Assembly: GCF_034387475.1 (NCBI RefSeq)
Contig: NZ_JAXCIL010000007.1
Location: 1 to 23,577, forward strand
Length of the DNA stretch: 23,577 nucleotides
Direction: 5' to 3'
From: Pseudomonas sp. Teo4
Lineage (GTDB): Bacteria > Pseudomonadota > Gammaproteobacteria > Pseudomonadales > Pseudomonadaceae
In this document: one piece after another, positions 1 to 7,384 of the stretch
Numbering within the stretch: position 1 is the stretch's first letter
Layout: the number at the start of each line of letters is the position of its first letter
Notes under the pieces: generated by a model
The model's input: the letters and a program-made list of their open reading frames with translations, nothing else
Database searches by the model: none
Told to the model about the DNA's origin: nothing
Program-made: the position numbers and the translations under genes

Positions 1-45
1 CTCGATCTCGGATGCGATGAAAGACCGGCGGCATGCGCCAGGATT

Positions 46-73
46 TTGGTACCCGCCCAACTTCAGGTATGAT
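46..73 (+). promoter_or_regulatory. Candidate sigma70 promoter for prfC
   Basis: A -35-like TTGGTA (46-51) is followed after 16 bases by a -10-like TATGAT (68-73). Transcription would begin near position 80, upstream of the prfC start at 111 and downstream of an in-frame ATG at 33. The placement therefore supports the later start. Assigned by eye only. Confidence 0.4.
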
Positions 74-110
74 ATCGCCCCTTTTAAATCCCCCAGTCAG
101 GCGATTTCCC

Positions 111-1694
<1,584 letters not shown>

Positions 1695-1716
1695 TTTCCA
1701 GAGCCTGCTCCTGACC

Positions 1717-1792
1717 CCTGTGGGAGCGGGTTTACCCGCGAATGCGTCGGTAGATTCAACATCGCATTCGCGGGTGAACCCGCTCCCACAGG
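1717..1792. repeat. REP pair in inverted orientation (P. putida type)
   Basis: Two 30-base arms, 1717-1746 and 1763-1792, are inverted copies of each other with one mismatch (tttaccc versus the complement of gggtgaa). They share the core gggagcgggttnacccgcg, and the spacer is 16 bases. The pair sits between the convergent ends of prfC and the PotF-like gene, so the folded transcript could act as a bidirectional 3' end or mRNA stabiliser. The same repeat recurs at 7287-7370 and 21003-21098. Confidence 0.9.
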
Positions 1793-1811
1793 GTTCGCAT
1801 CAGGCCTGAAA

Positions 1812-2891
1812 TCAGTTTCCGGCCTTGATACTGGTCCAGATCCGCGTGCGAATGCGGTCGATCTTCGCCGGCATCGCCTCCAGCGCATACAGCTTGCCCA
1901 TCACCTCGTCGCTCGGGTAAATCATGGTGTTGGCCTTCATCGCCGGCTCCACCAACTCGTCGGCCTTCTGGTTACCGTTGGCGTACTGCACGAAGTTGCT
2001 GATATTGGCCATGGCATCTGCCCGCAGCAGGTAGTTCATGTAGGCATACCCGGCCTTTTCATCCGGCGCGTCAGCCGGCATGGCGACCATATCGAACCAC
2101 ATGGGCGCGCCTTCCTTGGGAATCGAATACCCCACCTTCACCCCGTTGTTCGCCTCCTCGGCACGGTTCTTCGCCTGCAGCACATCCCCCGAGAAACCGA
2201 CCACCACGCAGACATCGCCATTGGCCAGGTCACCGGTGTACTTGGACGAGTGGAAGTAGCTGATGTAAGGCCGTACCTTCATCAGCAGGTCCTTGGCCTT
2301 GTCGTAGTCCTTCGGGTCTTGACTGTGGGTGGGCAGGCCCAAGTAGTGCAGGGCGATGGGCAGCAGCTCGGGGCCGTTGTCCAGCACTGCGACGCCGCAG
2401 CTTTTCAGCTTGCCGATGTACTCGGGTTTGAAGATCAGGTCCCATGAGTTGACTGGCGCGTTGTCGCCAAGCACTGCCTTGACCTTGTCGATGTTGTAGC
2501 CGATGCCGGTACTGCCCCACAGGTACGGGAAACCGTACTGGTTGCCCGGGTCGTTCACTTCAAGGGCCTTGAGCAGCACCGGGTTGAGGTTGTGCCAGTT
2601 GGGCAGTTGCGATTTATCCAGCTTCTTCAGGGCCTTGCCCTGGATTTGCCGGGCCATGAAGTGGTTGGAGGGAAACACCACGTCGTAGCCGGAGTTACCG
2701 GTCATCAGCTTGCCGTCGAGGGTCTCGTTGCTGTCGTAGACGTCGTAGGTAGGAACGATGCCCGTGGCTTGCTGGAAGTTCTTCAGGGTGTCGGGGGCAA
2801 CGTAGCTGGACCAGTTGTAGATCTTCACAGTATCAGCGGCGCTGGCCACGCTGGCGGCCAGCATCAGGGGAGCGATGAGGAACGTGCGCAT
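1812..2891 (-). CDS. PotF-like polyamine ABC transporter substrate-binding protein
   Basis: This 359-residue periplasmic protein belongs to the PotF/PotD/SpuD/SpuE family, which binds putrescine or spermidine for ABC import. The signal peptide is MRTFLIAPLMLAASVASA, with cleavage before ADTVK. Family landmarks are YNWSSYVAPDTL (25-36), the SGYDVVFPS segment (67-75), GDVCVVVGFSGDV (225-237), SIPKEGA (256-262) and a C-terminal KIDRIRTRIWTSIKAG. Compared from memory with E. coli PotF, three pocket positions differ: the Asp after YNWS is Ser29, the Trp of GWAGD is Phe233, and a pocket Phe is Trp265. Asp236, Asp267 and Tyr303 are kept. It is the last gene of an AraC, amine oxidase, cupin, binding-protein run, 52 bases after the cupin. 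No permease or ATPase gene accompanies it, so it either shares a distant transporter or serves as a sensor. The exact ligand is uncertain. Confidence 0.88.
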   Translation of the reverse strand: MRTFLIAPLMLAASVASAADTVKIYNWSSYVAPDTLKNFQQATGIVPTYDVYDSNETLDGKLMTGNSGYDVVFPSNHFMARQIQGKALKKLDKSQLPNWHNLNPVLLKALEVNDPGNQYGFPYLWGSTGIGYNIDKVKAVLGDNAPVNSWDLIFKPEYIGKLKSCGVAVLDNGPELLPIALHYLGLPTHSQDPKDYDKAKDLLMKVRPYISYFHSSKYTGDLANGDVCVVVGFSGDVLQAKNRAEEANNGVKVGYSIPKEGAPMWFDMVAMPADAPDEKAGYAYMNYLLRADAMANISNFVQYANGNQKADELVEPAMKANTMIYPSDEVMGKLYALEAMPAKIDRIRTRIWTSIKAGN

Positions 2892-2943
2892 GTCGGGAAT
2901 ACCTTGCTTTGTCTGTTGTTATCGAAGGCAGGCGATCAGCGGA

Positions 2944-3285
2944 TCAGAAAATCAGAACGTAGGTCTTGCGCACGGTCTCCAGGATGTCCCAGGTGCCGGT
3001 GCTGTTGGCCGGTAGCATCAGTGCGTCTCCGGCTTCTATGTACAGGGCCTCGCCGCCATCGGGGGTGAAGGTGCAGCGGCCCTTGATGAAGTGGCAGAAC
3101 TCCTGTTGCACGATCTGCCGCCGCCAGCGCCCGGGGGTGCACTCCCAGATGCCAGTCTCGACGCCATCGCTGCGTTCGACGCAGGTCACCGAGGTAACGG
3201 CAACAGGCTCGCCGATGGGCACGGCGACCGGGTTGGAGGTGTCCAGGATGGCGCTGTCGGTGTGTTTGAACTGGGTGATGCTCAT
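2944..3285 (-). CDS. Cupin_3 (DUF861) domain protein
   Basis: This 113-residue single-domain cupin begins MSITQFKHTDSAILDTSNPV and needs no signal peptide. The core carries GIWECTPGRWRR, EFCHFIKGRCTFTPDGGEA, GDALMLPANSTGTWDILETVRKTYV, the pattern of the Cupin_3 group that includes (S)-ureidoglycine aminohydrolase-like and ethanolamine/amine-catabolism accessory cupins. The ATG at 3285 gives a normal-length cupin and has AGGAT a short way upstream; a longer reading frame extends upstream into the oxidoreductase gene and is not needed. It lies 32 bases downstream of the FAD oxidoreductase and 52 bases before the PotF-like gene, so co-transcription is likely. Such cupins often accompany DadA/PuuB-type oxidases in Pseudomonas. 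The reaction, if any, is unknown; it may be a small-molecule binding or detoxifying partner. Confidence 0.85.
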   Translation of the reverse strand: MSITQFKHTDSAILDTSNPVAVPIGEPVAVTSVTCVERSDGVETGIWECTPGRWRRQIVQQEFCHFIKGRCTFTPDGGEALYIEAGDALMLPANSTGTWDILETVRKTYVLIF

Positions 3286-3317
3286 GACCGGTGGATCCTG
3301 TTTGGGGTTGAGGGAAG

Positions 3318-4724
3318 TCAGTGCATGAAGCCTTCCATGAAGTCCGCAAGCGAGCTGGCCAGGCGCCGCCTCCAGGGCGCGCTGGCGGGGTTGGCGAGGG
3401 TCCGGTCCTCGTGGACGAAACTCTGGATGATGGCGTTGTAGCCCAGCCAGCGGCAGGGCTCGGGTGGCCAGCTGGCCAGGCTCGACAATGGGCGGTTGTC
3501 CAGCACCCACGGCTGGGCGGTCAGTTCGTTGTGCTGGTTGAGAATCAGCGCGGCCAAGGTACGTCCGCCCAGGTTGGTGGCGCCGACGCCCTCGCCACCG
3601 TAACCGCCGGCCAGGGCGATGCCGCGCTGGCGGTCGCACAGCATGTGCGGGCGGAAGCGCCGGGCCATGCCCAGGTTGCCACCCCAGGAATGCGTGATGC
3701 GTACGTGCTTGAGCTGAGGAAACAGGTCGCTGAACAGGTAGCGGCGTAATTCGATTTCAGCGTCGTTCAGGCTGAAGTCCTCGCGCAGTCGGCCGCCGAA
3801 GCGGTAGCCGCCGCGGGCGCCGAACACCAGGCGATCGTCGGCGGTGCGCTGGCCGTAGGTGACTTGGCGGCTGTTCTCGCTGAAGGCTTGCCCTTGGGAA
3901 AGACCGATCTGTTCCCAGGTCGATTCGGGCAGTGGCTCGGTCGCCACCAGCAAGCTTTGCACCGGCAGTTGATGCTTGCCCAGCGGCGGCAAGCTGGCGG
4001 CGTAGCCCTCTACGGCAGGCACCATCCACTGGCAGCGGACTCGCGCCAGCGGTGCTCGCACTTCGCCGGGATGCCAGTCGATGGCCGGCGTATTTTCGTA
4101 GATGGGGACACCCAGGTTCTCCACCGCTCGGGCGAGGCCACGCACCAGCTTGGCCGGTTGGATGGTCGCGGTGTGCGGGCTGTAGATCGCGCCGTAGGCG
4201 TTGCTCACGCGCAGTTGGGCGTCGAGTTGTTCGGCGCCTAGCCAGTGGTAGTCGTCTTTGGTCATGCCCTGGCGGTAGAGGTCGTCCAGGTAGGCGCGCA
4301 GGCTGCGTTCCTGTTCCGGGTAGCGGGCGGCGCAATACAGCACGCCCCCCTTGCGGTAGTCGCAGTCGATGGCCTCGCGCTGCAACACGCGGTGCACCTC
4401 ATCGGGAATGTCGTGCAGCAGGTCGATGCTGGCGCGGCGCTGTTGTGGCGATAGTGCGGCCAGCAGGCGGTCTTCGCCCAGCAGGTTGCCCATCAGCCAG
4501 CCACCGTTGCGCCCGGAAGCGCCGAAGCCGGCGATGTTGGCCTCGATCACGGCGATGTTCAGCTGCGGTGCCTGGCGCTTGAGGTAGTAGGCGGTCCACA
4601 GGCCGGTGTAGCCAGCGCCGATGATGCACACGTCGACCTCGATATCGCTGCGCAGGGCCGGGCGAGCGCACAGTGGCTCGTCGAGCTGGTCCATCCACAG
4701 GCTGATCGTGCGCAGGGGTTGCAT
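3318..4724 (-). CDS. FAD-dependent amine oxidoreductase (DAO/PuuB-like)
   Basis: This 468-residue flavoprotein belongs to the D-amino acid oxidase superfamily, nearest in layout to gamma-glutamylputrescine oxidase (PuuB/PauB) and other amine oxidases. The N-terminal Rossmann motif DVCIIGAGYTGLWTAYYL (31-48) holds GAGYTG at 36-41, followed by an acidic Glu at the end of beta-2 (IAVIEAN) and the FGASGRNGGW motif usual for this group. The C-terminal GIALAGGYGGEGVGATNLGGRTLA binds the FAD pyrophosphate or isoalloxazine region. The start at 4724 is supported by GGAG eight bases upstream. Its neighbours, a PotF-like binding protein and an NTF2/AraC regulator, point to oxidation of a polyamine or related amine. 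The substrate cannot be read from the sequence. Other members oxidise glycine, sarcosine or imino acids. Confidence 0.87.
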   Translation of the reverse strand: MQPLRTISLWMDQLDEPLCARPALRSDIEVDVCIIGAGYTGLWTAYYLKRQAPQLNIAVIEANIAGFGASGRNGGWLMGNLLGEDRLLAALSPQQRRASIDLLHDIPDEVHRVLQREAIDCDYRKGGVLYCAARYPEQERSLRAYLDDLYRQGMTKDDYHWLGAEQLDAQLRVSNAYGAIYSPHTATIQPAKLVRGLARAVENLGVPIYENTPAIDWHPGEVRAPLARVRCQWMVPAVEGYAASLPPLGKHQLPVQSLLVATEPLPESTWEQIGLSQGQAFSENSRQVTYGQRTADDRLVFGARGGYRFGGRLREDFSLNDAEIELRRYLFSDLFPQLKHVRITHSWGGNLGMARRFRPHMLCDRQRGIALAGGYGGEGVGATNLGGRTLAALILNQHNELTAQPWVLDNRPLSSLASWPPEPCRWLGYNAIIQSFVHEDRTLANPASAPWRRRLASSLADFMEGFMH

Positions 4725-4787
4725 CGGTACGACTCCACATCCGTCAAGGTCTGTGGCCGATGCTAGTGGCGTTGGGCAATCGCTGTC

Positions 4788-5597
4788 TTACGTGCGTGCA
4801 CGCAGGGAAATTTGCTTGAGGTAGGCCTTGGGCGAAAGGCCTGTGTGTTCACGAAAACACTTGTAGAAGGCTGACAGCGAGTTGAAGCCTGCATTGAAAG
4901 CCAGTTCGTCGACCGGGGCTTCGGCGCTTGTGCCTTCCAGGCTGGCCATCAGGTGTTGCAGGCGGGCCTGGTTGACGTAGCGGTAGAAGCTCTGGCCGAG
5001 CACCTGGTTGAGCAGGTAGGAAATCTGGTTGCGGCTGTAGCCGCTGGCATCGGCGACTTGTTGCAGGTCCAACTCGGGGTCGAGGTAGGGGCGTTGGCGC
5101 TGGAAGTAGTGTTCCAGGTCCTGGGCCATGGTCGACAGTTGCCGTGGCGACAAGCCCAGGCGGCTAGTGGCCGGGCGCGGGCCATTGCCACTAGTGCCTT
5201 TGTGGCCCTGGCGCACGAGCGTGGCGTACTCGTTGACCCGCCAGATCAACCCGTCTTTTACGGTGATGGCTTCGCTCGATTGAAAGGCCACCAGGCCTTC
5301 GCCGCCCTGCACCGTCACTTGATACTGAATGAACGCCGTACAGCCATCCACGCGGATGCGGTCGCTGTGGACGATATCTTCGCCGGCTTCATGGGGCAGG
5401 CAGGCGCGCACGTAATCGCGCAGCTCAGCGTAGCCAAGTACGCGGTTCTGGAAGAAGTCGTGGTACTGGATTTGCGGGTGGTAGAGCGCAATCACGCCGT
5501 CGAGGTCGCGGTGTTTCCAGCACAGGTGGTAGCGCAGCACGGTCTCTTTGGTCGAGGCAGTTTGTTCTGGGCCGTCGGGTTGGAGCATGGCGGGCAT
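4788..5597 (-). CDS. AraC-family regulator with N-terminal NTF2/SnoaL-like domain
   Basis: This 269-residue protein has two parts. Residues about 17-130 (ETVLRYHLCWKHRDLDGVIALY through ITVKDGLIWRVNEYATLV) have the cone-shaped NTF2/SnoaL-like pattern, which normally forms a small-ligand pocket. Residues about 168-265 are an AraC-type double helix-turn-helix, with DLQQVADASGYSRNQISYLL as the first unit and ELAFNAGFNSLSAFYKCFRE followed by TGLSPKAYL as the second. Most AraC regulators carry a cupin or other sensor instead. It is the first gene of the apparent operon with the amine oxidoreductase, cupin and PotF-like protein, 63 bases ahead of the oxidoreductase, and probably controls them. An inverted repeat (5611-5637) lies directly upstream. 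The start may be the ATG at 5597 or at 5588; neither has a strong ribosome binding site. Confidence 0.88.
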   Translation of the reverse strand: MPAMLQPDGPEQTASTKETVLRYHLCWKHRDLDGVIALYHPQIQYHDFFQNRVLGYAELRDYVRACLPHEAGEDIVHSDRIRVDGCTAFIQYQVTVQGGEGLVAFQSSEAITVKDGLIWRVNEYATLVRQGHKGTSGNGPRPATSRLGLSPRQLSTMAQDLEHYFQRQRPYLDPELDLQQVADASGYSRNQISYLLNQVLGQSFYRYVNQARLQHLMASLEGTSAEAPVDELAFNAGFNSLSAFYKCFREHTGLSPKAYLKQISLRART

Positions 5598-5610
5598 ATC
5601 CGCATTTCAA

Positions 5611-5637
5611 GATTGATAGTACAAGACTGCATCAATC
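5611..5637. promoter_or_regulatory. Inverted repeat, candidate operator for the AraC-type regulator
   Basis: GATTGAT (5611-5617) and ATCAATC (5631-5637) form a perfect 7-base inverted repeat separated by 13 bases. Half-site centres are 20 bases apart, about two helical turns, so both would face the same side of the DNA. It begins 14 bases upstream of the regulator's start, in the gap between the divergent regulator and PDG-repeat genes. AraC proteins more often use direct repeats, so assignment to this regulator is inference. Confidence 0.4.
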
Positions 5638-5666
5638 GGTATTTCTATTCAAGCGCACGGGGCGGC

Positions 5667-5783
5667 ATGTTTTCGAGCAATGGGCGCTATCAAGGAATTC
5701 ATTACGGGTGGGTTTATGAGGCGCCGAGCTTTACTTTCGATTGGGTAACTACTGAAGGGTGGGCCTTGCCCGCTGTTGAATAG
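5667..5783 (+). CDS. Possible small hypothetical protein (38 residues)
   Basis: An ATG-initiated frame encodes a Trp- and Tyr-rich peptide (MFSSNGRYQGIHYGWVYEAP and onward) ending in TAG. It lies in the gap between the AraC-type regulator and the first PDG-repeat gene and reads in the same direction as the latter. The sequence ahead of the ATG is GC-rich (cacggggcggc) but lacks a good Shine-Dalgarno spacing, and I recognise no family. It could be a real micro-ORF, a decayed gene end, or chance. Confidence 0.2.
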   Translation: MFSSNGRYQGIHYGWVYEAPSFTFDWVTTEGWALPAVE

Positions 5784-5831
5784 CCTGCAGTGTTATCGAT
5801 CCTCAATATTTTTAACGTACAGGTAGCTGAC

Positions 5832-6359
5832 ATGTCCGATATTAACGAACTCAAAGAAGGTGAGTGGGAAATACTGAACCCTAAAGGTGATTGGGTCATT
5901 ATTTCTGGGTTTTTTGATCCAGACGCACCAACCCATGCTGCCGCAAGGTTGGCTGGGCGGTTTCGCAGGGTCAAGCGACCCCAGCTAGGCGGTGCAGGCG
6001 GAAGAACCAGAGGACGCCTGTTGAAAGGCGCTGTTTCACAGGCGAGCAAAGAGTTTTTGGAACATTTTATCGCGCCGGTTGCCGTCACGCTGGTCGTCGA
6101 TGAAATTCAGGGTAACCGATTCAAGCATCCTGCCGAAAGCCAGAAAAACACAGACGGCACATTTACCTATAAAGATGGTTCGATTGCCACGGACAAGAAA
6201 ATAGAACACCCTGATGGCAGCGTGTCGACTCCCGATGGAAATGTGAAGTATCCGAACGGTGCTTCTTATAACCGGGCGACCAGAGTGGTGAAGTTGGCCG
6301 AGGGTGCAGAAGTGCAAGGAGAGTTTGACGAAAATGGCCAGGTGGTGGTTAGCCTTTAA
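5832..6359 (+). CDS. Hypothetical protein with C-terminal PDG/PNG repeats, copy 1
   Basis: This 175-residue protein is not recognised. It has no signal peptide or membrane segment. Residues 11-30 read EWEILNPKGDWVIISGFFDP; the middle (40-70) is basic and Gly-rich. Residues 107-172 hold short repeats ending in DG or NG (TDG, KDG, PDG, PDG, PNG, ENG), spaced about 6-13 residues apart, which suggests beta-hairpin repeats reminiscent of the TCP10/CPAP G-box. The ATG at 5832 follows aggtagctgac; a GTG at 5790 would add 14 residues without a better ribosome binding site. The next gene, 53 bases downstream, is a paralog with the same two-part layout. Codon use and base composition are less GC-rich than the flanking genes, hinting at transfer. 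Possible roles such as effector, immunity or surface-binding protein are guesses. Confidence 0.75.
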   Translation: MSDINELKEGEWEILNPKGDWVIISGFFDPDAPTHAAARLAGRFRRVKRPQLGGAGGRTRGRLLKGAVSQASKEFLEHFIAPVAVTLVVDEIQGNRFKHPAESQKNTDGTFTYKDGSIATDKKIEHPDGSVSTPDGNVKYPNGASYNRATRVVKLAEGAEVQGEFDENGQVVVSL

Positions 6360-6412
6360 GTAAACTTACTGTCGAGTGATGTGTTGAAGGGTAATCACGG
6401 GAGTCGAGTCAT

Positions 6413-7009
6413 ATGTTTCAAACGCTATCTGTTAACCCTCTGAGTAACGCACCGTCAGCAGCCCCTACCTGGGAAGTGCGGGACCGCAACGGGGAGTGGC
6501 AGCCTGTAGAGGCGGGTTTTGACCCTGAAGGTCTTCAGCCCATCGGCAGTGGGCTCTGGATGTTTCCAGGCGAGCCGCTGGAAGAGAATAGACGGTTGGG
6601 TAGAAGCCTTTTGGGGACCGTGTTCAGACTCTCGTCGGGTTTACTGCTTGAAAATGGCGAGCTTGGACCGAGGCAGCCGTCCTCATCTGGCTGGGGTGAA
6701 AGGGTGATGGATGATGAGGTGCCCGGCACAGAAATCTACTTGGATGAACTGGGTAGATATGTATTTCGTCATGTAGGTGCATATCATCATCTTGTGAATG
6801 GGACTGCCAAATATCCGGATGGCTCGATCGGTAAGGAAACTACATTGTCCCACCCAGACGGGCGTGTCTCTCACGCCAGCGGGCACACCGTGTATCCGGG
6901 CGGTCGGTCACTCGACCGGCGTACGGGTTTGTTGACCGATTTAGGCGGCAATTCTCAACAACTCAAGCGCCGGTCAGATGGCAATTGGGATGTACCTGCG
7001 TCTCGGTAG
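6413..7009 (+). CDS. Hypothetical protein with C-terminal PDG/PNG repeats, copy 2
   Basis: This 198-residue protein is an unrecognised paralog of the preceding gene. Its N-terminal TWEVRDRNGEWQPVEAGFDP (19-38) aligns with EWEILNPKGDWVIISGFFDP of copy 1. A 42-residue ungapped block starting YPDGSIGKETTLSHPDGRVS (from residue 134) aligns with YKDGSIATDKKIEHPDGSVS (from residue 113) of copy 1, with 18 identities by hand count. The central part differs and is longer, with an acidic stretch near 98-112 and an aromatic and His-rich stretch near 116-128. There is no signal peptide or membrane helix. GGGAG lies nine bases before the ATG. The 53-base gap suggests co-transcription with copy 1. The function is unknown. 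The pair looks like an old tandem duplication whose members have diverged. Confidence 0.75.
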   Translation: MFQTLSVNPLSNAPSAAPTWEVRDRNGEWQPVEAGFDPEGLQPIGSGLWMFPGEPLEENRRLGRSLLGTVFRLSSGLLLENGELGPRQPSSSGWGERVMDDEVPGTEIYLDELGRYVFRHVGAYHHLVNGTAKYPDGSIGKETTLSHPDGRVSHASGHTVYPGGRSLDRRTGLLTDLGGNSQQLKRRSDGNWDVPASR

Positions 7010-7188
7010 GGCTGTCGGATCGAGATACCTTGCAGAAAGCCCTGGCGACCATTGGGGTTTCGTGCACGTTGCACGATGCCGGGCAGCTATCGCTTCGTAA
7101 GCTGCTGAATCAGCAGGCGCCACTCCAGGAGATCGATTGGTACAGACACTGCATTGTTCTTGCTCACAACCCTGTTGGGAGAAAGGCC
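7010..7188 (+). other. Gap between PDG-repeat gene 2 and the micro-ORF
   Basis: No confident gene is seen. The frame leading into the micro-ORF stays open back to a TTG at 6985, which would give a 92-residue protein overlapping the end of the previous gene. The TTG has no convincing ribosome binding site, and the encoded segment matches nothing I know. It may be leader sequence or the remnant of a longer gene. Confidence 0.4.
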
Positions 7189-7263
7189 ATGCGCTCGATT
7201 CTGCTGTGGATGATAGGTGTGCCGATTCCGGTGATTATTTTGATCTGGTTCTTCATGCACTGA
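7189..7263 (+). CDS. 24-residue hydrophobic membrane peptide
   Basis: The ATG at 7189 is preceded by GGGAGAAAGG (7177-7186), one of the best Shine-Dalgarno sequences in the window. The peptide is MRSILLWMIGVPIPVIILIW followed by FFMH, a single membrane-spanning helix with a positively charged N-terminus and a central Pro-Ile-Pro kink. It fits the pattern of small single-pass inner-membrane proteins that annotation programs usually miss. A GC-rich hairpin (7271-7287) and a REP pair follow at once. A toxin-like role or a regulatory small membrane protein is possible but not shown by the sequence. It may be co-transcribed with the PDG-repeat genes 179 bases upstream, or have its own promoter. 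Confidence 0.6.
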   Translation: MRSILLWMIGVPIPVIILIWFFMH

Positions 7264-7270
7264 GGCAACG

Positions 7271-7287
7271 GGGCCGCTGTGCGGCCC
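7271..7287 (+). terminator. GC-rich hairpin after the micro-ORF
   Basis: GGGCCGC (7271-7277) and GCGGCCC (7281-7287) form a perfect 7-base stem with a TGT loop, seven bases after the micro-ORF stop codon. Only a short TT follows, so it is a weak intrinsic terminator at best; the adjacent REP pair may assist. Confidence 0.4.
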
Positions 7288-7370
7288 TTCGCGGGTGAAC
7301 CCGCTCCCACAGGTACCGCGCCGCTTTTGAATGCGACAGAGCACCTGTGGGAGCGGGTTTACCCGCGAAG
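7287..7370. repeat. REP pair in inverted orientation (P. putida type)
   Basis: Arms at 7287-7313 (cttcgcgggtgaacccgctc and onward) and 7344-7370 are inverted copies with a single mismatch, separated by 30 bases. The pair lies between the convergent ends of the micro-ORF and dppF, the same position relative to genes as the copy after prfC. Confidence 0.9.
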
Positions 7371-7384
7371 AACTTCACGCGGGA

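Noticed and set aside
33..110. 26-residue N-terminal extension of prfC
   Set aside because: Would begin upstream of the likely promoter -10 and add residues absent from RF3 proteins.
3286..3639. N-terminal extension of the cupin into the oxidoreductase gene
   Set aside because: It overlaps a confident gene in another frame, and a normal cupin length results from the ATG at 3285.
4793..4804. Perfect palindrome TGCGTGCACGCA
   Set aside because: It lies inside the last codons of the AraC-type gene (Arg and Ala codons) and is probably coincidental.
6985..7188. 92-residue version of the micro-ORF from a TTG start
   Set aside because: No ribosome binding site at the TTG and no recognisable content; the internal ATG at 7189 has a far better site. 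Kept only as a note.
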